A stretch of 64,000 nucleotides of DNA from Flavobacterium ginsengisoli (GTDB lineage: Bacteria; Bacteroidota; Bacteroidia; Flavobacteriales; Flavobacteriaceae): contig NZ_CP121110.1 in the NCBI RefSeq assembly GCF_029625315.1, positions 4,942,501-5,006,500 on the forward strand, in the 5' to 3' direction. Numbering within the stretch: the stretch's first letter is position 1; the number at the start of each line of letters is the position of its first letter. Below are positions 28,817 to 38,837 of the stretch, in pieces. Made by a program: the position numbers and the translations under genes. Under the pieces are notes generated by a model that was not told the origin of the DNA, did not search any database, and saw only the letters and a program-made list of their open reading frames with translations.

Positions 28817-31490
28817 ATGGAGCTAATAAGTAATTTAGAGCTTTTTCAGACCGTTTTTAATTCTGCACCTAATGGAATTGCAGTTTTAAAATCTTTGTAC
28901 GATAATAAAGACAAAGTCGAAGATTTTTCAATATTGTTGTTTAATTCTTGTATTATAAACTGGATCGATAATAAAGACTACAAAGGCAAAAGATTCAGTA
29001 CGATTTTCTCTAAAATAGAAGGAACCAATATTTTGGAGCAATTTATTGAAACGGCAGAAACTGGTATTACAGCCAATTTTGAGCAATGGTACGGCGATGA
29101 AAATGGAAAACAATGTTTCGGATTTACTGTTGTAAAACAAGACGAAATGTTAGTCGTGACAATGGAAGATGTTACCGAAAAGAAGCATGCCGAAACTGCT
29201 CTGAATAATGCATTGATTGATGCAGAAAAACAAAAAAGACTTTATGATTCTATATTAAATGGGACACCAGATTTGGTTTATGTATTTGATCGCGATTATA
29301 AGTTTGCCTATGCTAACAAAGCTTTGTTGAGCATGTGGGGAAAAACGGCAGAAGACTCTATTGGACGCGGTTTAATTGAAAATGGTTACGAAGATTGGCA
29401 TGCCGAAATGCACGAAAAAGAAATAGATACTGTGATTTCTGAGAGAAAACCAATTCGAGGAACGGTTTCTTTTCCTCACGCCGAATTGGGAAGAAGAATT
29501 TACGATTATATTTTTGTTCCTGTTTTTAATGAAAAAGGAGAAGTAGAGTTTGTCGCAGGAACTACAAGGGATATTACAGAAAGCAAACAAGCTGAAGAAA
29601 AATTGCAGACAAAGTGAGAATCGTTTCCGCAAAATGATTCATCAAACACCGGCACCAACGTTAGTGTTGCGAGGCGATAATCTTGTAATTGAGCAAATCA
29701 ATAAGCATATGTTGCAAATGATTGGTCGCGGAGAAGAAATTATCGGAATGCGCTTGATTGATGTCTTGCCAGAACTGGAAGGACAATATGTTTGGGAACA
29801 GGTTTTAAAGGTTTACAACGAAGGAATTCCTTTTGACCAAAGTGAAGTTTTGGTTCCGCATAATCGAACAGGAGAATTAAAAGACTATTATTATAACTTG
29901 GCTTATCGTCCGTTAATTGAAGATGGAGAAATAACAGGAATGATTCAAGTAGCGGTTGAGGTTACACAACAAGTTGTGGCGCGCCAAAAAATGGAAGAAA
30001 GCGAAAGCCGTTTTCGAGCTTTAGTCAACGCATCATCAGACTTGGTTTATCGAATGGATGCCGATTGGATGATTATGCAAAATTTGGAAGGAGAAGGAGG
30101 CTTGTCTAATTCGGGAGAACGTGGCATCAATTGGTTAGATAAGTTTATTCATACTACAGATTTGCGACAAGCCGTTGACCTTATTTCTAAATCGATTGTC
30201 GAAAAATCCATTTTTGAAATGGAACACAAAGCAGTTAATGAGGACGATTCTGTTAGATGGGTTTTTTCAAGAGTAGTTCCGATATTAGACGATCAAGAAA
30301 AAATTATCGAATGGTTTGGAGCATCAAGTGATATTACTTCGCAGAAAGAACTTCAAAACGTTATCACAGAAAGCGAAGAAAAGTTTAGACAGCTTGCAGA
30401 TCTTATTCCTCAAATTATTTGGACAGCAGATCCAGATGGTTTTGTCGATTACTACAACAGTCGCTGGTACGAATATACAGGTTTTGAAGAACATGAATTT
30501 GGAGATTCGAGCTGGATTTCAAAATTGCATCCCGATGATGTGTATTTGGTTTCTAAAAGATGGTACGAAAGTGTTCGTGCAGAATTTCCTTATCAGATAG
30601 AGTTTCGCTTAAGAAATGCAAATACAGGCGAATACCGCTGGTTTTTAAGTAAAGCGCTTCCTATTAGAGATAAAGAAGGGGTGCTTACTAATTGGTTTGG
30701 AACTTGTACCGATATTCATGAACAAAAGTCTACGACCGAAAAACTAGAAATTCTAGTAGCAGATCGTACCAAAGAATTACAGCGTTCTAATGAAGATTTA
30801 CAGCAGTTTGCTCACGTTGCTTCGCACGATTTAAAAGAGCCTGTTCGAAAAATAAAGACATTTTTGAGCCGCTTAGAAGAGCATATGGAAGAGCAGTTAG
30901 ACGAATCTTCATCAAAATATATTGAACGAATTCATGTTGCAGCAGATCGTATGTTTAATATGATTGATGGTGTTCTTGCGTATTCTAAAATGAATGCCGA
31001 TTCGCAAAAAACAACAATAGTCGATTTAAACGAAGTGATTAAAAACATAGAAAATGATCTTGAAATTGCGCTTCAGGAAGCAAATGGCAAAATTTATTTT
31101 GAAGAGCTTCCAGTTATAGAAGGAGCTTCGGTATTGCTATATCAGCTGTTTTATAATCTAATTAATAATTCTATTAAATTCGCCCAAGAAAACATTCCGC
31201 CTCAAATTAATATTACAGCAACAGAACAAATTGAAGCAGGTAATAAAGTGGCAATAATTACAGTAGAGGATAACGGAATTGGTTTTGACCTTGATCAAAC
31301 AGGACGCATTTTTGAAACTTTTACGCGATTAAATTCTAAGGATCGATACGAAGGCACAGGTTTAGGTTTGTCACTTTGCAAAAAAATAGCCGAACGTCAT
31401 GGCGGAAGCATTACTGCAACAGGAATTTCTAATAAAGGAGCTATTTTTATTATTACCTTGCCGTTTGTACAAAAAGCAAAAGACATTTAA
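28817..31490 (+). CDS. Multi-PAS sensor histidine kinase; frameshifted
   Basis: The repaired 890-residue kinase has several PAS/PAC repeats (for example LYDSILNGTPDLVYVFDRD, RFRALVNASSDLVYRMD and FRQLADLIPQIIWTADPDG), a HisKA domain with phospho-acceptor His in FAHVASHDLKEPVRK, and an HATPase domain (NLINNSIKFAQ, VEDNGIGFD, GTGLGLSLCKKI). No membrane segment is obvious, so it is probably cytoplasmic. The frame breaks at 29605-29610 (GCAGAC for GCAGC), restoring AEEKLQQSENRFRKMIHQ. A response regulator starts two bases after its stop and is the likely partner. The PAS layout and lack of a C-terminal output resemble phytochrome-linked Rcp1-type systems. Confidence 0.9.
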
Positions 31491-31492
31491 TT

Positions 31493-31948
31493 ATGGGAGA
31501 AAATATGATTTTATTAGCTGATGATGATAAGGACGATGCAGAAATGTTCTGTGAAGCATTGGCGGAGATAGATGAAAGTATTGTTTGCCATTGTTCTGAA
31601 AATGGAAGCGGAGTGCTAAAATTGTTGAAAGCTCAAGATAAAGTGCCAGGCGTAGTTTTCTTAGATTTAAATATGCCGATTATGAATGGCTGGGAATGTT
31701 TAAAACAATTAAAGGCAGAGGAACATTATAAAGACATTCCCGTAATAATGATTTCGACTTCGTCATATAAAAATGATATGGATGCCGCTGCCAATTTGGG
31801 TGCTGTCTGTTATTTTGTGAAACCCAATAATTTCAATGATCTAAAACAAGTGTTGGGATTAATTACTTCAAACCTCAAAAACGGACTGAAAGAAGGTCTT
31901 TCTAGCCTTGAAAAAAATAAATATTTGCACGTTTTTCTTCCAGAATAA
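31493..31948 (+). CDS. Single-domain response regulator (Rcp1-like)
   Basis: A 151-residue receiver domain without an output domain. Acidic residues LADDDKDD, the phospho-accepting Asp in VVFLDLNMPIMNGWE, the Thr/Ser switch in VIMISTSSY and the Lys in CYFVKPNNF are all present. It lies two bases after the histidine kinase and forms a two-component pair with it. Confidence 0.93.
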   Translation: MGENMILLADDDKDDAEMFCEALAEIDESIVCHCSENGSGVLKLLKAQDKVPGVVFLDLNMPIMNGWECLKQLKAEEHYKDIPVIMISTSSYKNDMDAAANLGAVCYFVKPNNFNDLKQVLGLITSNLKNGLKEGLSSLEKNKYLHVFLPE

Positions 31949-32108
31949 ATAATGTTTTTTCTCTTTTAAGTGTAAAACGTATGAATTTCTTTTATAAAAA
32001 ATGCCGTTCCTAAATAATGTTTTCAGGTTTAATTTATTGATTTTTATGTATTTGTGATTTGTAAAAGTATTTTTTTAATAAAAAAAAACAAAAAATTATA
32101 TTTTAAAC

Positions 32109-32140
32109 TTGACTAATTATGTAGAATTAGTATATATTTG
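32109..32140 (+). promoter_or_regulatory. Promoter of the SAM riboswitch transcript
   Basis: TTG (32109-32111), 21 bases, then TATATTTG (32133-32140) fits the Bacteroidota promoter consensus. The riboswitch starts about 25 bases downstream. Confidence 0.65.
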
Positions 32141-32164
32141 TATCACAGAAAAGTTATATAATGA

Positions 32165-32265
32165 TACTTATCCAGAAAGACTGAGGGAATAGGCCCAATG
32201 AAGTCTTAGCAACCTGTTGCCGAATAAGGTGCTAAATCCTTCCGCCGTGTGCGGGTAGATAAGAA
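32165..32265 (+). ncRNA. SAM-I (S-box) riboswitch aptamer
   Basis: The conserved S-box core is recognisable: ACTGAGGGAATAGGCCCAAT, then GAAGTCTTAGCAACCTG, GGTGCTAAATCC and a closing P1 helix CTTATC (32167-32172) with GATAAG (32258-32263). SAM-I aptamers bind S-adenosylmethionine and usually turn down methionine or sulfur metabolism genes. Downstream come a 26-residue ORF, a TlpA-like thioredoxin and a cysteine-desulfurase-like aminotransferase. A short AGATTT/AAATCT hairpin follows at about 32267-32285; the regulatory mechanism is not clear from sequence. The rest of the 31949-32512 gap is AT-rich with no other feature seen. Confidence 0.92.
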
Positions 32266-32319
32266 AGATTTCTTCAGTAAATCTGTTTAAGATCATCCAT
32301 ACTAAAAATTTTTATTACA

Positions 32320-32400
32320 ATGAAAGCAGAATCAATATTATATGCCGGTTATGAACTTTTGAATTCAATTTTTGAAGAAAATAGCTTTGCTTTTTTCTGA
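32320..32400 (+). CDS. 26-residue ORF directly downstream of the SAM riboswitch
   Basis: An ATG-to-TGA ORF begins 55 bases after the aptamer (MKAESILYAGYELLNSIFEE, then a Phe-rich end). It is the first start codon after the riboswitch. It matches no family I recognise. It may be a genuine micro-protein or leader peptide, or chance. Confidence 0.35.
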   Translation: MKAESILYAGYELLNSIFEENSFAFF

Positions 32401-32512
32401 ATTCTAAAACAGTAATCTTTTCCAGATTTCTTTTATAAAATAACAATAGCGCTGATGGCTTTAGGCATTGGCACAAAATTCTTTTGTCTAATCTTAAAAT
32501 ACTAAAAATAAA

Positions 32513-33501
32513 ATGAAAAAAATACTACTAGGTTTTGCTTTGTTTCTTGGAGCGCTTCAAACTCAAGCTCAGGAAAGCAATTTACAATTGAAAGGAACTG
32601 TTGTCGACACAGTGGCACAATATGTTTACCTGCAGAAGTTTCACAATAAAATGTTTACGACTATTGATTCTGTAAAAGTAAAAGACGGAAATTTTAGTTT
32701 TAAAACGAAAGTAAAAACGCCAGAATTATATGGTCTAAGCGTTAATACAGAAAGTTCGCCATTGTATATTTTTCTTGAAAAAGATCCGATAACAGTAAAA
32801 CTAAGTCCGAAGAAATATTATACGGCTTCTGTGGTTGAAGGTTCGGCTTCTCAAGATTTGTTCGAAACCTATAAAAAGACCAAAGATGTTGAAATTAGTA
32901 AATTCATTACAGAACATCCAAAATCTATTGTTTCGGCTTATGTTTTATATAGAAACTGGTCGTATAGATTAACACCAGAGCAAATCACTCAAAATATTGC
33001 TTTATTAGATAAAAGCCTTCAGAATATCACTTACGTGAAAGAACTAAAAGAACTGGTTACCGTGTTAGACGGATTAGCGGTTGGTAAAAAAGCCCCAGAT
33101 TTTACTGCCAAAGATCCTGATGGAAAGCCAGTTCGCCTTTATGATAATTTAAAAGGCTACACTTTGGTTGATTTTTGGGCTTCATGGTGCGGACCATGCC
33201 GAAAAGAGAATCCAAATATTGTTGCGGCTTACAAAGAATTTCATGATAAAGGATTCAATATTGTAGCAATTTCATTAGATAAAAAGAAAGAAAATTGGAT
33301 TAAAGGAATTCAAGACGATAATTTGACATGGACACATGTTTCTGACTTGCTTTTCTGGAACAGTGCTGTTGCCAAATTATATGGAGTAAGAGCAATTCGG
33401 GTAATTATCTAGTAGATTCAAAAGGAATAATCGTTGCCAAAAACCTGCACGGAGAAGAATTGCAGTCTACATTAAAAGCGCTTTTGGAGAATAAAATTTG
33501 A
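32513..33501 (+). CDS. TlpA/ResA-like thiol-disulfide oxidoreductase; frameshifted near the C-terminus
   Basis: A 329-residue repaired protein with a signal peptide (to about residue 20), an N-terminal DUF4369-like region (about 22-115) and a thioredoxin/AhpC-TSA domain (about 190-329). The redox motif is WASWCGPCRKENP. It should act in the periplasm. The frame breaks at 33396-33401, where TTCCGGG appears as TTCGGG; adding one C gives VRAIPGNYLVDSKGIIVAKNLHGEEL, the normal end of this family. It follows the SAM riboswitch and the small ORF. Confidence 0.88.
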
Positions 33502-33555
33502 TTCTAAAAAAAGCACAACAAAAAATACAATTAGTTAATTTAAAATGATAAGGAT

Positions 33556-35034
33556 ATGAATGCTATTGAGCCAACAACAAAACCAACAGAATCGGAGTGT
33601 CACTTCTCTAAGTTTAGAGAAAACACAGTAGGAATTGAGCATACTTTTGAATCGGTTTACGGAGAACAAAATCTAGTTTATGCAGACTGGGTTGCCAGTG
33701 GAAGATTATACACTCCGATCGAAGATATAATGCTCAATAAAATTGGTCCAATGATAGCCAATACGCATTCATTTTCTAGTCAGACAGGAAAAACGTCTAC
33801 TTATGCCTATCAGCACGCTAGAGAAATTATTAAAAAAGCGGTTAATGCCAGCGAATCAGATGTTTTAGTTACAACAGGAAGCGGAATGACGGCTGCTTTA
33901 TCTAAACTGCAGCGTATTATTGGAGTGCGAAAAAACTACGAATTGGAAGCAGATAAACCAGTTGTTTTTATCACGCACATGGAACATCATTCCAATCAAG
34001 TTCCGTGGTATGAAATTAATGCAGATGTTGTAATTCTTTCGCCAGACGAAAACAATCTGGTTGATCCAAAAGTTCTTTCAGATGAAATTAAAAAATATGC
34101 CGATCGAAGCTTAAAAATAGGTTCGTTTACGGCTTGTTCGAATGTTACCGGAATTATTACGCCATATCATGAATTGGCCAAAATTATGCATCAAAATGGT
34201 GGACTTTGTTTTGTAGATTTTGCGGCTTCTGCACCATATGTCAAAATCAATATGCATCCAAAAGATCCAGAAGAACAATTGGATGCGATTTTCTTTTCGC
34301 CTCATAAATTTTTAGGCGGACCTGGAACTTGCGGTATTTTGGTTTTCAATGAAAAATTATACCAATCCGATTTTCCTGATAATCCAGGTGGAGGCAACGT
34401 AAAATGGACCAATCCTTTAGGAAAATATTGTTATAGCGATGTTATAGAAGTTAGAGAAGATGGTGGAACCCCAGGTTTTCTTCAAGTTATTAGAACTGCT
34501 TTGGCTTTAGAATTAAAAGAGCAGATGGGAGTGGAAAATATTAAAAATAGAGAAAAAGAATTGCTCGATCTCTGTTTTTCTAGACTACAAAAAATTCCCG
34601 GATTATCTATTCTAGGAGATTTAACAACAGAAAGAATTGGCTGTGTTTCTTTTGTAATCGAAGATATTCACTACAATTTGATTGTAAGGCTTTTAAATGA
34701 TCGTTTCGGGATTCAGGTTCGCGGAGGCTGGTCTTGCGCCAGTACTTATGCGCATTATCTCTTCAATATCAATGAAAAGAAATCGGCTGAAATTACCAAT
34801 GAATTATTGCAACGAAATCAGACCAATAAACCAGGTTGGGTTCGTTTATCCTTGCATCCCATTACGACTAATGAAGAACTTTTTTATATCTGTGACGCAA
34901 TTGAAAAAGTAGCGTTGAATTATAAAAAATGGAAAAAAGATTACGAATATAATTCGGTTTCAAACGAATTTGAAAATCCCAAAATAAAAGATAATATAGA
35001 AAAAGAGGTAAAAGATTGGTTTAAGTTAGATTAG
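33556..35034 (+). CDS. Class V aminotransferase (cysteine desulfurase-like)
   Basis: A 492-residue PLP-dependent class V aminotransferase of the SufS/CsdA-like group. The lysine that binds PLP is in FFSPHKFLGGPGTCG. Other features are MEHHSNQVPW, FVDFAASAPY and the late RGGWSCASTYAHYLF. It is longer than typical SufS and belongs to a less characterised branch. It lies 54 bases after the thioredoxin gene, downstream of a SAM riboswitch, which suggests a role in sulfur or amino-acid metabolism. The exact substrate is unknown. Confidence 0.85.
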   Translation: MNAIEPTTKPTESECHFSKFRENTVGIEHTFESVYGEQNLVYADWVASGRLYTPIEDIMLNKIGPMIANTHSFSSQTGKTSTYAYQHAREIIKKAVNASESDVLVTTGSGMTAALSKLQRIIGVRKNYELEADKPVVFITHMEHHSNQVPWYEINADVVILSPDENNLVDPKVLSDEIKKYADRSLKIGSFTACSNVTGIITPYHELAKIMHQNGGLCFVDFAASAPYVKINMHPKDPEEQLDAIFFSPHKFLGGPGTCGILVFNEKLYQSDFPDNPGGGNVKWTNPLGKYCYSDVIEVREDGGTPGFLQVIRTALALELKEQMGVENIKNREKELLDLCFSRLQKIPGLSILGDLTTERIGCVSFVIEDIHYNLIVRLLNDRFGIQVRGGWSCASTYAHYLFNINEKKSAEITNELLQRNQTNKPGWVRLSLHPITTNEELFYICDAIEKVALNYKKWKKDYEYNSVSNEFENPKIKDNIEKEVKDWFKLD

Positions 35035-35045
35035 TTAGTAGTAGT

Positions 35046-35076
35046 CCTAATAGGTTTTCAGAACCTGTTAGGTTTT
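35046..35076 (+). terminator. Terminator hairpin after the aminotransferase
   Basis: CCTAATAGGTTTT pairs with the downstream AACCTGTTAGG and is followed by TTTT. It is a near copy of the hairpin at 16105-16140. Confidence 0.6.
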
Positions 35077-35211
35077 ACCCATAGAAACATAGATTTTTCT
35101 ATTTTGTAAAAAGACTTAGAAATAAACTAGTTTCTCAAATCGCTATGTTTTTGAACAACTGAAACGTATTTATAGATAAAACTATCTTTCTATGTGTTTA
35201 AAATTTATTTA

Positions 35212-35586
35212 CTAATCGATTCGATAATTTTTTTCTCTATGTGCCAATCCCCAATTGACTAAGGTTTCGGTAACAGGAAGCACCGATTTGCCATATTCGG
35301 TAATGGCATAAACGACAGTCGCTGGTTTGGTATTTTGTTCAGATCTGGTAATGAGTAAATTGGTCTCCAATTCTTTGAGTTCTTTGCTGAGCATTTTAGC
35401 CGAAATACCATCAATTTCACGTTGCATTTTTTTAAAATGAATCACCTGATGCGTTCTGTTGGTTAAAAACCTTAGAATCATCAATTTCCATTTACCGCCC
35501 AAAACATCAAGACTGTCACGCATTGCCATGAGTTCTTCAGAACAATTGGCTTCGCGAAGCACTCCATTATCGTTAATTTTTGCCAT
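35212..35586 (-). CDS. HxlR-family transcriptional regulator
   Basis: A 124-residue HxlR winged-helix regulator with the family core LGGKWKLMILRFLT, REIDGISAKMLSKELKEL and AITEYGKSVLPV. A cysteine (Cys16) precedes the helix-turn-helix, as in thiol-sensing HxlR proteins such as YodB. It is divergent from the quinone oxidoreductase, with tandem palindromes in the 83-base gap, so it probably represses that gene and itself. Confidence 0.92.
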   Translation of the reverse strand: MAKINDNGVLREANCSEELMAMRDSLDVLGGKWKLMILRFLTNRTHQVIHFKKMQREIDGISAKMLSKELKELETNLLITRSEQNTKPATVVYAITEYGKSVLPVTETLVNWGLAHREKNYRID

Positions 35587-35600
35587 ACTAGTATCTATTT

Positions 35601-35660
35601 GGTAACCGGTTACCTTGGGTTAACCCATAACAAAAATAAAGCATTACGGCGATACTTTTG
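35601..35660 (+). promoter_or_regulatory. Tandem palindromic operators and promoter between hxlR and the oxidoreductase
   Basis: GGTAACCGGTTACC (35601-35614) is a perfect 14-base palindrome and GGGTTAACCC (35617-35626) a perfect 10-base one. TACTTTTG at 35653-35660 is the -7 box for the plus-strand gene. The palindromes lie over and behind its -33 region. This fits an HxlR operator, though binding is inferred. Confidence 0.6.
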
Positions 35661-35678
35661 TAAACTAAAATGATAAAA

Positions 35679-36654
35679 ATGAAAGCAATTGTATTACAGG
35701 AAAACCGAGAATTTAAGCTGGAAACAGTAGCAATTCCACAACCTGAACCACATCAGATTCAGGTAAAAATTATGGCTTCAGGATTTAATCCGATTGATTA
35801 TCAAATGACCGAAAACGGCTCGGAAAGAAAGCTAATACATTCGCCAATTTTAGGAAGAGAATTTTCGGGTATAATTACAGCAATTGGCGCTGAGGTTACG
35901 GAATTTAAAATTGGAGATGCTATTTTTTGCGGTTCTGGAAGTATGGGGTCAAATGGTACTTATGCAGAATATATTTGTATTCCAGAAGGAATTGCAGTAA
36001 AAAAACCTCAGAATATTTCTTTTGAAGAGGCGGCAGGAATTCCATCAGCTGGACTTACGGCTTTGCAGTCTTTTAAGAGAATGAATGTTACGTTAACCGA
36101 TTCGATATTGATTACAGGTGCGGCTGGAGGAGTAGGAAACGTTTTTATTAAACTGCTTATCGCTAAAGGTTTTACCAATTTTGTGGTAACAGCTGGAAAC
36201 GAAGAAAGTATAAAATCTTTATTAAATCTTGGAGTCAGACCAGAACAAATTATCAATTACAGAAAAGAAGCAATTTACGAAGCGACTTTTGTTTTAAATG
36301 GAAATAAAAAATTTGATATAGCAGTAGATTTAGTTGGAAATAATGTTGCTGAAATAGCAAAGAAAACTTTTAAAAATAAACGGAAAGTATATTGATGTTA
36401 CGAACTTTTCTACTGCAGAATCGCGTGGTATACTTTTTTCGAAAGGAGCTACAATTCATAATATTTCAAACTATGCTTATGGAATTGAAAAGCAATACGA
36501 TTACTATAAAAAAGGATTGTCAGAATTGAATCATTTAGTGGAGAATGAAATAATTACAGCTCCCCATATTGATGTAATAGGAGAATTGAGCAAAGAAACG
36601 GTAGATAAAGCGCTTAAGATTTTGAGAGAAAACAAAACCGTGGCAGAAAATTAA
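35679..36654 (+). CDS. Zinc-type NADPH:quinone oxidoreductase (MDR family); frameshifted
   Basis: A 324-residue repaired medium-chain dehydrogenase of the quinone-reductase type: GRE-FSGIITAIG region, then the nucleotide-binding ITGAAGGVGNVFIKLL. The start at 35679 is chosen because the upstream in-frame ATG (35670) lies only about 10 bases after the promoter -7 box. The frame slips within the T/A runs at about 36369-36377; removing one base gives KTLKINGKYIDVTNFSTAESRG and about 90 further residues. Unlike most frameshifts here this one is a homopolymer slip. With an HxlR regulator beside it, a role in quinone or electrophile stress is likely. Confidence 0.83.
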
Positions 36655-36671
36655 TAATGAAGATTAATTAA

Positions 36672-37142
36672 ATGAAAACAATACCAAGAAGAATCGTAAC
36701 TGGTTTACGAAACGGAAAATCGATTATAGAACAAGATGAAATTGTGACCAATGTATCGGAACATTTTCCGGGTTTGATTATTTCGGATATCTGGTCAACA
36801 GATTCGACACCAGCGAAATTTGAAGAAAAAGTTATTGAGAATACGGCTTTTCCAAACACACCCAAAAACGGAAGCTATTTTCGTTACGTCCAGATTCCAC
36901 CTGATAAAGATTTAGGCATTATAGTCACAGAAGGACAACCGCATCCTTTGATGCATCAGACCGATACTTTAGATTATATTATCATAATTTCTGGTGAAAT
37001 TTATCTAATTGTTGATGAAGAGGAAACTTTATTGAGAGCTGGAGATATCGTAATTCAGAGAGGAACCAATCACGCTTGGAGCAATCGCTCAGACTCTTCT
37101 TGTATTCAATTGGCAGTTTTGCTAGATGCTCGCAAAAGCTGA
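36672..37142 (+). CDS. Cupin-domain protein
   Basis: A 156-residue protein with a C-terminal cupin fold. The motifs LDYIIIISGEIYLIVDEEE and AGDIVIQRGTNHAW give the beta-barrel and a metal-binding His. It starts 17 bases after the oxidoreductase stop, so it shares that transcript. The enzymatic role, if any, is unknown. Confidence 0.8.
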   Translation: MKTIPRRIVTGLRNGKSIIEQDEIVTNVSEHFPGLIISDIWSTDSTPAKFEEKVIENTAFPNTPKNGSYFRYVQIPPDKDLGIIVTEGQPHPLMHQTDTLDYIIIISGEIYLIVDEEETLLRAGDIVIQRGTNHAWSNRSDSSCIQLAVLLDARKS

Positions 37143-37185
37143 AAAATAGAATTATACGCCGAAAACTATATTTTGATTTATTTGT

Positions 37186-37222
37186 AAAAAGCAATAATCT
37201 ACTTGATTATTGCTTTTTTTTT
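37186..37222 (+). terminator. Rho-independent terminator after the cupin gene
   Basis: AAAAAGCAATAATC (37186-37199) pairs with GATTATTGCTTTTT (37205-37218) and a long T run. Confidence 0.85.
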
Positions 37223-37477
37223 GTCTTTGGATAGACTTAAAAAAGTTTCAAAATGGTTTCATCTTATAAAATGAAACCATTTTAAATTTTTGTTTTAAAG
37301 TATTGATTATTAATTATCTATATTTAATTCAAAAAATAACTGCCTTAAAAAAAGCAAATTTCTAAGCCTGTACTGCTACTTTAAAAACAGGTGAATTTGC
37401 AAGTTTATCTGAAATGTTTGCTAAATAATATTGATTACAAATTCCCGAAAAAAGCAAAATTAAATCAATATAATCGA

Positions 37478-38826
37478 ATGAGTTATTGGCAATTTAGAGC
37501 TCCAAACATAAAACATTTGGTTCTAGTTTTATTGTGTCGCGGTTCTAACTTAAGTTTTGCGCAACAAGATACCGTTAGCCTCGTTTCTGCAAAAAAAATA
37601 AGGCTCGACGAAGCAATTTTATTAGGCATTAAAAATAACCGGCAATTAAAACTGGCAAATGCTGATTTGGCTATTGCTAACGAAAATGTTGGTCAGGCTA
37701 AAATTGCAAAAATGCCAAGGATAAACTTAAACGGCGGATACAATTATATTGGCGATCCTAAATTGTATAACGGATTTTATGAAAGCCAAGTTACTGTAGA
37801 TTATTACAATCATCAGGCATTTGCCAATGTTGTTTCTTCACTTCCAATTTACGCAGGAAACGCTCTTAATACTAGAATTAATCAGCAGGAATTAATTACC
37901 CAAATGCAAGCAATCTGCTGTGAGAATGACCGAAGCTGATGTTAAAAATGCCATAACAGAGCAATATTTTACACTCGAAAAACTATACCGTCAGATTGAG
38001 GTTACAAAACAAAATATTATAAATACCGATATCCGAATCAATCAATTAAAATCGCGTGTAAAGAATGGCCAGAACTTGACGAGTGATCTTTTAAGAACCG
38101 AATTACAGCAATCAAACTTTAAGGTTTCGGTCTTTAGAAGTACCAATACCATCGAATTAATCAGCAATTATCTTGATATATTGATTGGTTTTCCAAATAA
38201 TACCATTCTGAAACCAGAAGTGGCAGAAAGCATGATTCCGACAGAAAGTATGAATTTGCAAGCAAAGTTTAGAAGAAGCTTTTGCTAACCGCGAAGAGAT
38301 AAAACGGGCGGCCGTAAAAATCAAATTATCAGAATCATCATTGAGTTTAACCAAAAGCGGATTTAAACCTAATTTAAACGCAAATCTTATTCTAAATACA
38401 GAATATCCGGCGCAATGGCCCAATTATGTTAATCTACTTAATTATTGGGCTGCAGGACTTTCTTTAAATTGGGATATTTCTAGTTTTTACAATTTAAAAC
38501 ATCGCATAAGCGGAGACAAATTAGAAATTGACAAAAGCAATTTAGCTCTAGAAGTGACCAAAGATCAGATTTCTACAGAAGTTAAAAATGCTTATGTGAG
38601 ATATGCAGAAAGCAAAGAAAACATCAAAACCTATAAGAAAGATGTAGAATTGTCTATGAGCAATTATAAAATTGTAAAAAGCCGATACGACAATGATTTT
38701 GCTTTAATAAGTGAGATTGTAGATGCCGAATTACAATTAAACAACTCTCGTATTTCGTTGGTAAATGCCAATTTAGATTTGATTATTCAATACTATTCAC
38801 TTCAATACGCAATGGGCAAACTTTAA
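37478..38826 (+). CDS. TolC-like outer-membrane efflux protein; two frameshifts
   Basis: A 448-residue repaired outer-membrane factor. The start at 37478 gives MSYWQFRAPNIKHLVLVLL, a plausible export signal; an upstream GTG at 37391 is less likely. The coiled-coil and barrel repeats of the TolC family are recognisable (LDEAILLGIKNNRQLKLANADL, then EEAFANREEIKRAAVKIKL). The frame breaks at 37906-37911 and 38258-38263, both GCAAGC for GCAGC, restoring TQMQQSAVRMTEADV and NLQQSLEEAFANREE. The gene opens a TolC-EmrA-MFS operon. Confidence 0.87.
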
Positions 38827-38837
38827 TTTATCTTGTT

